DNA from: Streptomyces sp. NBC_00459
GTDB lineage: Bacteria; Actinomycetota; Actinomycetes; Streptomycetales; Streptomycetaceae
Direction: 5' to 3'
Assembly: GCF_036013955.1 (NCBI RefSeq)
Contig: NZ_CP107903.1
Coordinates: forward strand, 1,612,001-1,676,000
Length of the DNA stretch: 64,000 nucleotides
The notes beneath the pieces were generated by a model. That model was not told where the DNA came from, ran no database searches, and saw nothing but the letters and a program-made list of their open reading frames with translations. This document shows, one piece after another, positions 38,168-47,698 of this stretch (within the stretch, counting starts at the first letter, position 1; the number at the start of each line of letters is the position of its first letter). The position numbers were made by a program, and so were the translations under genes.

Positions 38168-40501
38168 ATGACGCACATCCTGCCCCCGGCCGAGGAGCTA
38201 CGGCTTCTCGACGCCGAGCTGTGGCAACTCGACCGCCGTCGGGCCCAGTTGCTGGCCCGCCGCACGTGGCTCGTGGCGGCGCTTCAGCCACGGCCGACGC
38301 AACCGAACCCGGCGACCGCCCCCCGCCAGGAGACCAGCGCGCCCGGCGTACAGAACCTCCTCCTGCTGCTGGGCGGTCTGCTGCTCACCATCGCGGCGAC
38401 GGTGTTCACTCTGGTCAGCTGGGGTCACATGAGCATCGCCGGCCGGGCCCTGGTGCTCGGTGCGGTCACGCTGGCCGCGCTCACCGCCCCGCTGGCCCTG
38501 GTGCGGCGCGGGCTGCGCGCGACGGCCGAGTCGGTGGGGGGCCTGGGACTGGCGTTGACGGTGCTCGACGCGTACGCGCTGTACGCGGTCGCGTTCCCCG
38601 GGACAGGTGTCGCGGGTTACACGGCGGTCGCGTCGGCGGTGCTGGCCGGTCTCTGGACGGCGTACGGCCTGCTGCCCCGCGTGACCGATCTGCGTCTGCC
38701 CCTCCCCGCCGCGCTCGTCGCGGCCCAACTCCCCATGTTCTTCTGGGCCCTGTCGTCCTCGGCGGGTTCCCACGGGATCGCGGCCGCGCTCCTGGTGACG
38801 GCCGCGTTCGACACAGCTGTGGCGCTCCGGGTGGCCGCCGGGTCCGTCCGTGTCGTCGCCGTGGTCGGCGCGTACGGCCTGGGCGCCCCGGGCGCACTGA
38901 CGGCCGGCTGGCTCTCCTGGACGGCCACCGGTCCGGGCGCCGCCGCCCGTGCGGCGGCACTCGTCCTCCTCGCGGCGGTGATCGCCCTGGCGGCGGCATG
39001 GCGGGGTGGCCTGGGCAGGAGCCACGCCATCGGCCTCGCCGCGACCTCCGGTCTCCTCACGGTCGGCGCGCTCGCGGGCACAGCCCGGCCCGCACTGCCG
39101 GACACGTGGACGGTTCCGGTTCATCTCGCCTGCGGGATCGCCCTGTTGGCGGCGGTACGGGTCGGCCGGCTGCCGGTGTCGGTGCGGGACGGGCTGATCC
39201 GGGCCTCCGCCGCCGTACAGGGGCTGGCGGTGTTGTGGGCGCTGCCCGTCGTGGCGATCACACTGGCCGGACCGGCCGCCTGGATGTCGCAGGCCTGGTC
39301 CGGGGCGCCGGCGAACGCCCGCACGGCGGTGACGGTCGCCGCGCCCTGGCCCCCGGACATGGCGGCGGCTCCGCTCGTCCTGGTGGCGGTCGCGGCGGTG
39401 CTCGCCCTCGCCGTAAGGACCCCGGAATGGCGCCCCCGGGCCCTGACCGGCGCGCTGACACTCACCTGGGCCGCAGCTCTGACCGTTCCGGCGGTCCTCG
39501 AACTCCCCTACATCACCGGCCTGTTGCTGCTCGGAGCCCTGACCGCGGTCGCCCTCGCATCGCCGTACGGGCAACCGACCACGACGATCCTCGCCCTCAT
39601 CACCTCCGCCTGCCTCTCCTGCGGCGCCCTGGCCTCGCAGACGGCGACCCTCGCCACGCTCACCGCCCTCACCGCCTTCTTCTCGGCGGTCTCCTGGCGG
39701 CTCACTTCCGTCACGGCCCCGGCCGCCCTCGCGTACGCCGCCGCGCTGGCCTGTGCCACGGGAGCGGCCGCGGACTGGCAGCCGCAGTACACCGCTCTGC
39801 TGCTCCTGTCGGTCCCGGTGGCCGCGGCCCTGATCGCACCGCGCGTGAAGGAGCGGATTCCCATAGAGGCGACGGGAGCCCTCGCCGGACTGTTCGCCAT
39901 CGGACTCGCGGCGACCGACCTGCCGATGCTCGCCGTGGTCCTGGCCCTGTGTGCGGTGATCGCCGCGGGCACGGCGATCCGCCCGGACCGCCGCCCGGCC
40001 GGGTACGCGGCCGCGGTCCTGTTCGTCCTGGCCACGTGGGTACGCCTGGCTGCCTGGACCGTGGACATCCCCGAGGCCTACACCGTCCCGGTGACCGTCC
40101 CGGCCCTGCTGGTCGGCTTCCTCCGCAGGCGCCGCGACCCGCAGACCTCGTCCTGGACGGCGTACGCCCCCGGTCTGGCCGCCACCCTCCTGCCGAGTCT
40201 CGCCGCGGCCTGGAGCGACCCGAACTGGACGCGCCCCCTTCTGCTGGGTCTGGCCGCCCTGTCCCTGACACTGCTCGGCGCCGGTTACAACCTCCGCGCA
40301 CCGCTCCTGTTGGGCGGCACGGTTCTGTCCCTGGACGCGCTGCACGAGCTGGCCCCGTACATCGTCCAGGTGACCGAGGCACTTCCCCGCTGGGTACTTC
40401 CCGCCTTGGCCGGCATCCTCCTGCTCGGGCTGGGAGCGACGTACGAGCAGCGCATCCGGGATGTCCGCAGGGCGCGAGACCTCCTGGGGAAGATGAACTG
40501 A
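38168..40501 (+). CDS. Multi-pass membrane protein (SCO7613 C-terminal domain type)
   Basis: A 777-residue protein with about 20 hydrophobic helices, Ala/Leu/Val-rich throughout, preceded by a short soluble N-terminus (EELRLLDAELWQLDRRRAQL) with coiled-coil character. I recognise the pattern from streptomycete proteins carrying the SCO7613 C-terminal domain label; the function is unknown. ATG at 38168 is chosen over one 12 codons earlier, which would overlap the divergent promoter. It ends 65 bases before the convergent PcRGLX-like gene, with a terminator between. Confidence 0.8.
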   Translation: MTHILPPAEELRLLDAELWQLDRRRAQLLARRTWLVAALQPRPTQPNPATAPRQETSAPGVQNLLLLLGGLLLTIAATVFTLVSWGHMSIAGRALVLGAVTLAALTAPLALVRRGLRATAESVGGLGLALTVLDAYALYAVAFPGTGVAGYTAVASAVLAGLWTAYGLLPRVTDLRLPLPAALVAAQLPMFFWALSSSAGSHGIAAALLVTAAFDTAVALRVAAGSVRVVAVVGAYGLGAPGALTAGWLSWTATGPGAAARAAALVLLAAVIALAAAWRGGLGRSHAIGLAATSGLLTVGALAGTARPALPDTWTVPVHLACGIALLAAVRVGRLPVSVRDGLIRASAAVQGLAVLWALPVVAITLAGPAAWMSQAWSGAPANARTAVTVAAPWPPDMAAAPLVLVAVAAVLALAVRTPEWRPRALTGALTLTWAAALTVPAVLELPYITGLLLLGALTAVALASPYGQPTTTILALITSACLSCGALASQTATLATLTALTAFFSAVSWRLTSVTAPAALAYAAALACATGAAADWQPQYTALLLLSVPVAAALIAPRVKERIPIEATGALAGLFAIGLAATDLPMLAVVLALCAVIAAGTAIRPDRRPAGYAAAVLFVLATWVRLAAWTVDIPEAYTVPVTVPALLVGFLRRRRDPQTSSWTAYAPGLAATLLPSLAAAWSDPNWTRPLLLGLAALSLTLLGAGYNLRAPLLLGGTVLSLDALHELAPYIVQVTEALPRWVLPALAGILLLGLGATYEQRIRDVRRARDLLGKMN

Positions 40502-40510
40502 CCCCAGGGG

Positions 40511-40556
40511 CGTGGGGAACCGCGCGACCGGCCACGACGGCCCGCGGTTCCCCACG
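40511..40556. terminator. Bidirectional terminator (dispersed Streptomyces type)
   Basis: CGTGGGGAACCGCG (40511-40524) and its inverted copy (40543-40556) around an 18-base loop containing CCGGCCACGACGG. A commonly repeated streptomycete element. It lies between two convergent genes. Confidence 0.85.
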
Positions 40557-40566
40557 ACCTCATCTC

Positions 40567-43308
40567 CTACGAAGGCATCCTGTCCCCGAGCAGCGCCAGA
40601 TTCTCGATGGCGGCGAGGCCGTACAACGCGGTGTCGTTCGTGGACACCCACACCGCCTCGCTACCCGGCACCAACGCCACCGGCCCGCTCAACGCCTCCG
40701 TTTTCCAGGGGGCCGACTCCTTGTAGCCGTCGGAGTTGTAGAACTTGTCCCATGCGCGCTTGGCGAGCTTCTCGTCCCCGGTCCGGACGGCGGCGTACGC
40801 GTCGAGGCGCGAGTGGCCCTGGAACAGCAGCAGGGTGCCGAAGTTGGAGCCGTAGCGTGCCGCCTGTTCGGCCTTCGTCGCGTTGAAGTAGCGGCAGTAG
40901 TCGAAGTAGGCCTCGTTGAACTCGGGCATGTCGACCAGGTCGATGAGTTCGGCGCACAGTTCGTTGAGCCCGAAGACGGCGGAGAGGTGCGAGACACCGA
41001 CGACGGGCGCCGCGGCGACGGCGAACCTCCCGGTGTCGAGGTCGTACAGCCCGCTGCCCTGCACGAAGCCGTTGGGCTGGGCGGCGATGGTCTCCATGGT
41101 GGACAGGACGCGCGCCTTGGCCTTCTCCCACTTGGGGCCCTTGCGCTCCCACTCGGTGAGCCAGGCCGACACGAGGCCGCTCCAGTCGGTGCCGAAGCCG
41201 ATCGACAGGGCGTGGCGGTCGGGTGTGTAGGGCTCGGTGCGGATCTTGCGGATGGGGTCGAGGACGAGGAAGGTCTCGTCGCTGTCGACGTTGGCGTGCA
41301 TGAGGTCGCCGACGCGTTCGTCACCGGTGAGGAAGTAGTAGTACCGGCGGTAGGTGGTGTTGGCGATGCGCTGCTGCTTGGCACTGTCGGCGTAGTGCTG
41401 TACGCCGTGCCGGGTGCCGAGGCCGGCCCACTGTCCGAGGTGGTAGACGTCGACCTCGCCGGTGTGGCGGGTCATCGCCTCGGCGAAGCGGAAGATGTCC
41501 GCGCGGCCGGAGCGCAGGTACGCGAACCAGAGCCAGAGGTCCGGCGACAGTTCGGAGTTGTCCCAGGCGTAGCCGCCGACGTCGTACCGCCACTGGTGCC
41601 TGAAGGTGTCGTAGGTGTGCATGATGTCGCCGTAGTCCCAGAAGCCGTACCAACGGCGCTGCTCCACCTGGTCCTTGTAGTAGGTGAAGAGGAAGTCGAG
41701 GTGGTCCTCGATCTTGGCCTTGGCGGGTGTGGAGCGGTCGGGCTCGGAGTAGAGGCCGGGGCCGAAGACCTGGGCCTTGATGAGCTGCTTGGGCGGGGCG
41801 GCGAGCTGCGGCAGCACCCGTACGGCTTCGACCTGTTCGGCGAGCTTCTCGGCGCTCGGGGTCGACTCGTTGGCCCAGAAGAGGAGTTCGGAGGTGCGGG
41901 CGATGCCGTAGGGGGTGCCGAAGCCGGGTTCGTAGTCCTCGTAGGTGATGTTGAGGCCTTCGAGCTGCTTCGCGTACGTGTCCTGGCCCATGCCGTCGTG
42001 GTAGAAGCGCAGGTCCATGGGCTGGGCCTCGGGCGACCAGAGCCAGAGGGTGACCTCGGCCTCGTCGGTCTGGGCGTCGCGGATGTCGAGCTGGGCGGGG
42101 TGCTTCTCCCAGAAGTCCCGCAGCCCGAAGGAGAATCCGCCGCTCGCCCCGCCGACGTAGCCGAATCCGGAGGCGCGCTTGCCGCCGCCGGCGCCGATCC
42201 AGCCGTGGCCCTTCTTGGTGCGCTTGCGGAGGGTGAAGCCGTCGGCGGAGAGCTGGGAGAGCGTGTAGTCGCCCCACTCGGGGATGTACTGGAGGCGGGT
42301 GGTGACGCGCTGGTCCCAGGTCGACGGGTCGGCCAGCTTCTCCCCCGCGAACTGGGCTGCCTGGACGGTCGCTCCGGGGTCGCGCCGCTGCCCGGTGATG
42401 CCCTTGACGGCCTCGCGCAGCAGTCCGGTGCCGTCGCCGCCGATGCGGATGTGCCGGTCGTACGAGGCGTCCCGCATCGGCACGGTGAAGCGGACCCCGA
42501 TGCCGCGGATGAAGTCGCCGCTGGCCTTGCCGGGCTCCTGGGTGCCGTCGTACGTGATGGTGTGGACCATGCGGAAGGAGTCGGCGCCGGCGTAGAAGTA
42601 GAGGCGGACCGAGAAGGGGAGCCAACTGCGGCTGCCCTTGCGGTGCTTGCCGTCGATGCGGACAACTGCCCTGACGGGGCCGTCCTGTTCGACCTCCACC
42701 TTGCTGATGGCGCTGTCGAAGCGTTCGAACTTGGTGGCGCCTTGGTCCTCGTCCTCGATCTCGGGCTGGCGGATGAGGACGAGCCGCCCGTTCTTCGCGA
42801 TCTCGGTGGAGCCGCGTGTCACCGACTTCACCAGCGTGGAGCCGGACTTGCCGATGCGCGCGGTGATGACTCCGGTCGAGATGTCGATGGTCCCGCCGCG
42901 CTTGTCGACGGTGACCTTCGCGGCGGGGGCCGCGGGCGCCCCGGCGGCGAGTGTCAGCTTCCCGGCGCCGCCCGAACTCACGGCGTGCGCGGTCCACTTG
43001 AGGGTGCCGTCGGGCCAGTAGGCGAGCGGCCACGACTGTACGGGGACGGCTTTGCCGGTGCCGTCCGTGAGCGCGAAGGTCTGGCTCGCCTCGTAGGTGC
43101 CCTTCGGCCAGGGCACACCGACCGTGGACCCGGGGGCGGCGCCGAGGCCTCCGTCCTCCAGCCAGTCCAGGGTCACGGGATCGCCGTCGGCCTCGGCGGC
43201 TCCGGGCGCGGCCTGCGCGTCCTTCGCTCCCAGGGCCCAGCTGAACTGGGCGGCGGCTCCGGCGACTGCGGCGGCCTTGAGGAGGGACCTGCGGGGGATG
43301 GGAGACAT
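40567..43308 (-). CDS. Tat-exported PcRGLX/YetA-like protein (probable exo-rhamnogalacturonan lyase family)
   Basis: A 913-residue secreted protein with a twin-arginine signal (PRRSLLKAAAVAGAAAQFSW) and an N-terminal region with the WPLAYWPDGTLKWTAHAVSS pattern, which I recall from the PcRGLX/YetA RIFT-barrel domain (PL26-related). The large C-terminal part is alpha-rich, with many Trp and Tyr (EQRRWYGFWDYGDIMHTYDT), as in (alpha/alpha) barrels. Activity on rhamnogalacturonan is inferred from the family and the adjoining sugar ABC genes and DUF624 gene. ATG at 43308 follows GGAAAGG; an ATG eight codons earlier is possible. Confidence 0.75.
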   Translation of the reverse strand: MSPIPRRSLLKAAAVAGAAAQFSWALGAKDAQAAPGAAEADGDPVTLDWLEDGGLGAAPGSTVGVPWPKGTYEASQTFALTDGTGKAVPVQSWPLAYWPDGTLKWTAHAVSSGGAGKLTLAAGAPAAPAAKVTVDKRGGTIDISTGVITARIGKSGSTLVKSVTRGSTEIAKNGRLVLIRQPEIEDEDQGATKFERFDSAISKVEVEQDGPVRAVVRIDGKHRKGSRSWLPFSVRLYFYAGADSFRMVHTITYDGTQEPGKASGDFIRGIGVRFTVPMRDASYDRHIRIGGDGTGLLREAVKGITGQRRDPGATVQAAQFAGEKLADPSTWDQRVTTRLQYIPEWGDYTLSQLSADGFTLRKRTKKGHGWIGAGGGKRASGFGYVGGASGGFSFGLRDFWEKHPAQLDIRDAQTDEAEVTLWLWSPEAQPMDLRFYHDGMGQDTYAKQLEGLNITYEDYEPGFGTPYGIARTSELLFWANESTPSAEKLAEQVEAVRVLPQLAAPPKQLIKAQVFGPGLYSEPDRSTPAKAKIEDHLDFLFTYYKDQVEQRRWYGFWDYGDIMHTYDTFRHQWRYDVGGYAWDNSELSPDLWLWFAYLRSGRADIFRFAEAMTRHTGEVDVYHLGQWAGLGTRHGVQHYADSAKQQRIANTTYRRYYYFLTGDERVGDLMHANVDSDETFLVLDPIRKIRTEPYTPDRHALSIGFGTDWSGLVSAWLTEWERKGPKWEKAKARVLSTMETIAAQPNGFVQGSGLYDLDTGRFAVAAAPVVGVSHLSAVFGLNELCAELIDLVDMPEFNEAYFDYCRYFNATKAEQAARYGSNFGTLLLFQGHSRLDAYAAVRTGDEKLAKRAWDKFYNSDGYKESAPWKTEALSGPVALVPGSEAVWVSTNDTALYGLAAIENLALLGDRMPS

Positions 43309-43412
43309 AGGAGACCAGCCTTTCCTTTCCATACGGGTGCAGGGATAGTCAGGGGCATGACAGAGAGAGGTACGGCGCCCGGGGCGCCGACCTTGTGCGA
43401 GGACACCGCCCG

Positions 43413-44021
43413 TCAGCGGTGCCGGTACCGCTCCTCCACGGCGACGGCCGCCGCCGCGACGGCCCCGAGGACGGGAACCGCCAGCGGCGGAAGGAACCCT
43501 GCGGACAGCGCCACCACGGCCAGCCCGCAGACGACCAGGAAGGACCCGGCGGGATCGCGCACGGTCCGGCGCCCGGCGTCCGCGAGCAGCGCCCACCAGC
43601 GGGCGCCCGGTGTCCAGACGGCCGCCGCCCGCAGCAGGGCCACGGCGAGCCCGATCAGCGCGAAGATGCCGACGGCCCCGACGAACGTCCCGCCGGGAAG
43701 CCCGGCCCGCGCGGCCAGCACGTCCACCCAGACCGCGGCGGCGACCGCCCAGCCGACGAGCCCGACGGCCCACCCACCGCGCACGGCCGCCCGGAAGTCC
43801 GCGACGAACTCCCGCAAGCCACCACCCTCATGGGTCGTTCGACGCCGCAGATGCCGTGCGCCGGCGGCGAAGGCCGCGGGGTAGGTGACGACCCCGAGAC
43901 AGGCCACGGCGATCCACACCCCGGTGAGCAGACACTCGGCGAAGACCGAGAAGCGCTCGCCGAACACGGACTCCTTGCGCTCCTTGCGCGGGGAGCGTGC
44001 CTTCACGCGTGTCAGGGCCAT
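43413..44021 (-). CDS. DUF624/YesL-family membrane protein
   Basis: A 202-residue protein with four or five membrane helices and the YesL-like pattern (FAECLLTGVWIAVACLGVVT; AAGARHLRRRTTHEGGGLRE). Members occur with carbohydrate ABC transporters, including the B. subtilis rhamnogalacturonan (yes) region; the role is unknown. Starts ten bases after the permease gene and is 104 bases upstream of the PcRGLX-like gene, consistent with one operon. Confidence 0.82.
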   Translation of the reverse strand: MALTRVKARSPRKERKESVFGERFSVFAECLLTGVWIAVACLGVVTYPAAFAAGARHLRRRTTHEGGGLREFVADFRAAVRGGWAVGLVGWAVAAAVWVDVLAARAGLPGGTFVGAVGIFALIGLAVALLRAAAVWTPGARWWALLADAGRRTVRDPAGSFLVVCGLAVVALSAGFLPPLAVPVLGAVAAAAVAVEERYRHR

Positions 44022-44031
44022 GGTGGCCGCC

Positions 44032-44907
44032 TCAGCCCTTCAGTCCGGAGGTCGCCATACCGTCGATGAGGTAGCGCTGGAAGGCCATGAAGAAGGCGAC
44101 GACCGGCACCAGCGCCACCAGCGACATGGCGATCATGCTGCCGTAGTTGGAGATGCCCTCCTGGTCGCGGAACATCATCAGGCCGAGCGAGACGGTGTAC
44201 TTGGAGGGGGTGTTGAGGTAGATCAACGGCCCCATGAAGTCGTTCCACGCGTTGATGAAGGTGAAGATCGCGCTGGTGATGATGGCGGGCCGGCTCAGCG
44301 GCAGCACGATGGACCAGTAGGTCCGCAGGTGTCCGCACCCGTCGAGCTTGGCGGCCTCGTCCAGCTCGCGCGGCAGCCCGCGCATGAACTGGACCATCAG
44401 GAAGACGAAGAACGCCTCCGTGGCGAGGAACTTGCCCGCGACGAGCGGCACGAGCGTGTCGATGTAGCCCAGGTTGCGGAACAGCACGTACTGCGGAATG
44501 AGCAGCACGTGGTACGGCAGCAGCAGGGTGCCGATCATCAGCGTGAACAGCAGGTTCCGCCCGGCGAACCGGATCTTGGCGAAGGCGTACGCGGTCAGCG
44601 AGCTGGAGAGCACCACACCGACCACGGCCAGGCCCGCGTACATCAGCGAGTTGCTGAAGAAGCTGCCGATGGAGATGCCGGAGATGCCGTCGGCGAGTCC
44701 GGAGAAGTTCGCCCATACCGGCTTGGTGGGCAGCAGGTCGAGGCTGGCGATGATGTCCTTGCTCGGCTTGAACGAGGCGCCGAGCACCCAGATCACCGGG
44801 TAGAGGACGACCGCGAGCACGAGGAGCGCGCCCACGTGCCAGACGAGGGATCCGATACGCCGCCCTTCGTTCGCGGTGTGTGCGACGGGGCTGGTGGCAC
44901 TGGTCAC
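44032..44907 (-). CDS. Carbohydrate ABC transporter permease, MalG-type
   Basis: A 291-residue inner membrane protein with six helices and the EAA loop DEAAKLDGCGHLRTYWSIVL, which contacts the ATPase. GTG overlaps the first permease gene's stop by four bases. It forms the inner pore with the MalF-type permease. No ATPase gene is in the operon, so a shared MsiK-type ATPase encoded elsewhere probably energises it, as is usual in streptomycetes. Confidence 0.95.
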   Translation of the reverse strand: MTSATSPVAHTANEGRRIGSLVWHVGALLVLAVVLYPVIWVLGASFKPSKDIIASLDLLPTKPVWANFSGLADGISGISIGSFFSNSLMYAGLAVVGVVLSSSLTAYAFAKIRFAGRNLLFTLMIGTLLLPYHVLLIPQYVLFRNLGYIDTLVPLVAGKFLATEAFFVFLMVQFMRGLPRELDEAAKLDGCGHLRTYWSIVLPLSRPAIITSAIFTFINAWNDFMGPLIYLNTPSKYTVSLGLMMFRDQEGISNYGSMIAMSLVALVPVVAFFMAFQRYLIDGMATSGLKG

Positions 44908-45860
44908 TTGGCGGCCTCCTCGTAGTGCACCCACTTCTTCTGCGACCAGAACAGGACCGCCGTGACGAGCGCAACCGCGATCACCAGCGTCCATGCCATC
45001 GCGGAGGCGAAGCCCATCTGGGACTCCTTGAAGCCCTTCTGGTAGAGGTAGCAGGTATAGACCAGGGTGGCATCGGCGGGCCCGCACCGGGTGTCGGAGA
45101 CGACATAGGCGGAACCGAACACCTGGAACGCGTGAATGGACTCCAGCAGCACGTTGAAGAACAGCACCGGGGAGATCATCGGCAGCGTGATGTTCCAGAA
45201 CCGCCGGAGGGGACCGGCGCCGTCCATCTCGGCGGCCTCGTACAGTTCCTGCGGCACCTGCTTGAGCCCGGCCAGGAAGATGACCATCGGCGCACCGAAC
45301 TGCCAGATGCTCAGCGCCACCAGGGAGTACAGGACGTAGTCCGGGTTGCCGATCCAGCCGCCGACGTCGAGCCCGAAGACCTTCTGCGTACGGTCCACGA
45401 CGGCGTCGTCGGAGAAGAGCGCCCGCCAGACGAAGCCCACGGAGACGCTGGCGCCGATGAGCGACGGCATGTAGAACGCGGCCCGGTACAGCGCCTGTCC
45501 GCGCCGGTTCTGCGCGAGCAGCAGCGCCACTCCGAGCGCGAGGAGCAGCTTCAGCGGGGTGGCCACGACGACGTACTTCAGCGTGACCTCGACCGACTTC
45601 TGCCAGCGCGGGTCCTGGAACATCGTCGTGAAGTTGTCCAGCCCCACCCACTTCGGCGGCGTGAACAGGTTGTAGCTGGTGAACGCGTAGTAGAGCGACG
45701 CGATCATCGGCCCCGCCGTGAGCAGCAGGAACCCCGCGATCCACGGCGACATGAAGAGATAGCCGGCGAGGTTCTCGCGGCGCCGCCCGCGCCGCCCGGC
45801 GGCAGGAGCGGCGGACCGCTTCTGCGCCGGGCGCGCGGGCGCTTCTTTGACGAGCGTCAT
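44904..45860 (-). CDS. Carbohydrate ABC transporter permease, MalF-type
   Basis: A 318-residue permease with a basic N-terminus (QKRSAAPAAGRRGRRRE), six helices and the EAA loop YEAAEMDGAGPLRRFWNITL. ATG at 45860; it follows the binding-protein gene by 14 bases and overlaps the MalG-type gene by four. Typical CUT1 family. Confidence 0.95.
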   Translation of the reverse strand: MTLVKEAPARPAQKRSAAPAAGRRGRRRENLAGYLFMSPWIAGFLLLTAGPMIASLYYAFTSYNLFTPPKWVGLDNFTTMFQDPRWQKSVEVTLKYVVVATPLKLLLALGVALLLAQNRRGQALYRAAFYMPSLIGASVSVGFVWRALFSDDAVVDRTQKVFGLDVGGWIGNPDYVLYSLVALSIWQFGAPMVIFLAGLKQVPQELYEAAEMDGAGPLRRFWNITLPMISPVLFFNVLLESIHAFQVFGSAYVVSDTRCGPADATLVYTCYLYQKGFKESQMGFASAMAWTLVIAVALVTAVLFWSQKKWVHYEEAAK

Positions 45861-45874
45861 GGTGGTACGTCCCC

Positions 45875-47161
45875 TCAGCCCGCGAACGCGGCCTTGGCCT
45901 CGCTGAACAGGGCCTTCGCGCCATCCGCCGGCTTGGTCTTGCCCTGGGCGATCTCGCCGCCGATGCGCAGGAAGGCCGACTCGACGACATCCGCGCCGGA
46001 CGGGTGCGGGGTGATCTTCCCGAGCACGCCGGCCTTGGCGACCTCGTCCTCGTAGGCCGCGACGCCCTTGTTGTTGGGGTCGGTCGGCTTGAACGCGTCG
46101 AACTGCTCGGTGGTGGCGAGGATGCCCCGGTCGTAGCCCATGATCTTGCCGACCTCGGGGTCGTGGACCATGAAGCTGATGAACTGGGCGACCTCCTTGG
46201 GGTGCTTGGTCCCGGAGAAGGCGCTCATCATCAGCGAACCGAGGTACTGGCCGGTGTCCTTGCCGTCCGTGGTGGGGATCGGGGCGAGCCCGTAGTCGGA
46301 CTCTCCCTCGCCCTCGTAACGGATGGAGAAGTTGTCCCAGGTGAATTCGGACGCGGCGAGCCCCGCCGACAGACCGGACTTGGGTTGGACCTGCTCGATC
46401 TTCTTGGGGTCGGCGACAAGCCCGGACTTCACCCGCTTGTAGCCGTCCTCCCACCACTGCGTCAGGTCGTCCTCGGTGAAGCCGAGATCCGTGTCGGTGA
46501 AGAAGGCCTTGCCGTTCTGGCGCAGGTACAGGTCGTAGAGGTACATGATGCCGAAGTAGCCGGTGTCACCGGCGATCTTCAGCTTGTCCTGGATCTTCTG
46601 CAGCGCTGCGAAGTACTCGTCCCAGGTCCAGCCGAACTTCGCCTCGACGCCCGCCTTCTCGAAGGCCTTGAGGTCGATGACGAGCGCCATGGTGTTGGCG
46701 CCGACGGGTATGCCGAGCTGCTTGCCGTCGACCTGACCGTTCGCCAGAACGCCGTTGCGGAAGTTCTCCAGGTCCAGATTCCCGGCGTCAGCCTGCGCCT
46801 TGAGGTCCAAAAGAACGCCACGCTTGTCGTACTTGCGCAGAAATCCGACAGCATTCTGGAAAACGTCCGGCGGATTACCGCCGGAGGCCTGCGTCTGGAA
46901 CTTCTCCCAGAACGCCGCGTAGTCGGTGAATTCCGGCTTGATCTTGATCTTCGGGTACTTCTTCTCGAAGAGCGCGATCGACTTCTTGATGGCAATGGTG
47001 CGCGGCTCGCCACCCCACCACGCATAACGGAGCGTCACATTCCCGTCCCCGGCGCCGCTGTCACCACCGCACCCGGTCGTCGTCGCCAGCCCCAGCGCGG
47101 CCGCCGAGGCTCCGGCCGCCTTGAGGATCGTTCGCCTCTCAACATTTCCGTTCTTAGGCAC
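45875..47161 (-). CDS. Sugar-binding lipoprotein (CUT1 extracellular solute-binding protein)
   Basis: A 428-residue lipoprotein that delivers a sugar or oligosaccharide to the two permeases. The signal has ERRTILKAAGASAAALGLAT then a lipobox TTGC with lipid-modified C31; the RR pair suggests possible Tat export. The mature part has the MalE-like fold (ITLRYAWWGGEPRTIAI-like start; NTMALVIDLKAFEKAG). GTG at 47161 follows GGGAGGG. First gene of the operon, behind a clear promoter and two LacI-type palindromes. Confidence 0.94.
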   Translation of the reverse strand: MPKNGNVERRTILKAAGASAAALGLATTTGCGGDSGAGDGNVTLRYAWWGGEPRTIAIKKSIALFEKKYPKIKIKPEFTDYAAFWEKFQTQASGGNPPDVFQNAVGFLRKYDKRGVLLDLKAQADAGNLDLENFRNGVLANGQVDGKQLGIPVGANTMALVIDLKAFEKAGVEAKFGWTWDEYFAALQKIQDKLKIAGDTGYFGIMYLYDLYLRQNGKAFFTDTDLGFTEDDLTQWWEDGYKRVKSGLVADPKKIEQVQPKSGLSAGLAASEFTWDNFSIRYEGEGESDYGLAPIPTTDGKDTGQYLGSLMMSAFSGTKHPKEVAQFISFMVHDPEVGKIMGYDRGILATTEQFDAFKPTDPNNKGVAAYEDEVAKAGVLGKITPHPSGADVVESAFLRIGGEIAQGKTKPADGAKALFSEAKAAFAG

Positions 47162-47197
47162 AGTGGGCCCTCCCCGCGACGTCGTTGGCGCCTGCGT

Positions 47198-47256
47198 GAA
47201 TCGTTTCAAGTAAGCGCTTGCTGGCACAAGCTACGGAGGGCCTCGGAATGCGTCAA
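47198..47256 (-). promoter_or_regulatory. Promoter and LacI-type operators of the sugar operon
   Basis: On the minus strand TTGACG (47256-47251), 17 bases, TAGCTT (47233-47228). Expected start near 47221. Immediately downstream are AAGCGCTT (47219-47212) and GAAACGATTC (47207-47198), both with the central CG of LacI-family operators. Their position after the start suits repression by roadblock. No regulator gene lies in the window. Confidence 0.75.
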
Positions 47257-47651
47257 TGATTCGGACAGGATTTTTCTGTGAGCGGGCTGGGTGAGGGCGG
47301 CACACCGGTCGACTCGGGCCCCTGGAAAGGAGGTTGACGTCGCAGGTGAGGCGCCCGGGGTCGGCCGGTCGAACAACGGCGGGCCGTCGGTGTTTATTTG
47401 GGGCGGGGCCGAAATGCGCCTGCCGGGTGGGGAGTTGACGCCAGGCGCGGCGAGCGCCCGAACAGTGACGTTGCCGGGACCGAGAGGAAGGGGAGAGCTT
47501 CCGCCGGAGCGCTCTCGGCGCTCTCCCCCGGGGTGCACGACGGGGCCCCGGGCGGGTGCAGGAGGGTCCCAAGGGGCGTACGGGGCGGAGGTGCGCCGGG
47601 TGGCACGAGCCGGACCGACCGACGTCAACCAGGCGAAGCCGAACGACAAAT
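47257..47651. other. Intergenic region without a convincing gene
   Basis: About 395 bases between the sugar operon promoter and the tRNA terminator. Open frames on both strands are Pro/Arg/Gly-rich, lack ribosome binding sites and look spurious. The region may hold a relict or the far upstream control of the sugar operon. Confidence 0.5.
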
Positions 47652-47687
47652 GCGGCCCGTGTCCACGTTTCCGTGGACACGGGCCGC
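47652..47687 (-). terminator. Terminator of the second tRNA-Val
   Basis: GCGGCCCGTGTCCAC (47652-47666) and its exact inverted copy (47673-47687) around GTTTCC: a 15-bp stem just after the tRNA on the minus strand. Confidence 0.88.
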
Positions 47688-47698
47688 ACTTGATCCGG

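Noticed and set aside
38080..43884. A 1934-codon open frame on the plus strand
   Set aside because: It runs antisense to the PcRGLX-like gene and in another frame over the multi-pass membrane gene. Its composition is Gly/Arg/Pro-rich with no domains, an effect of extreme GC.
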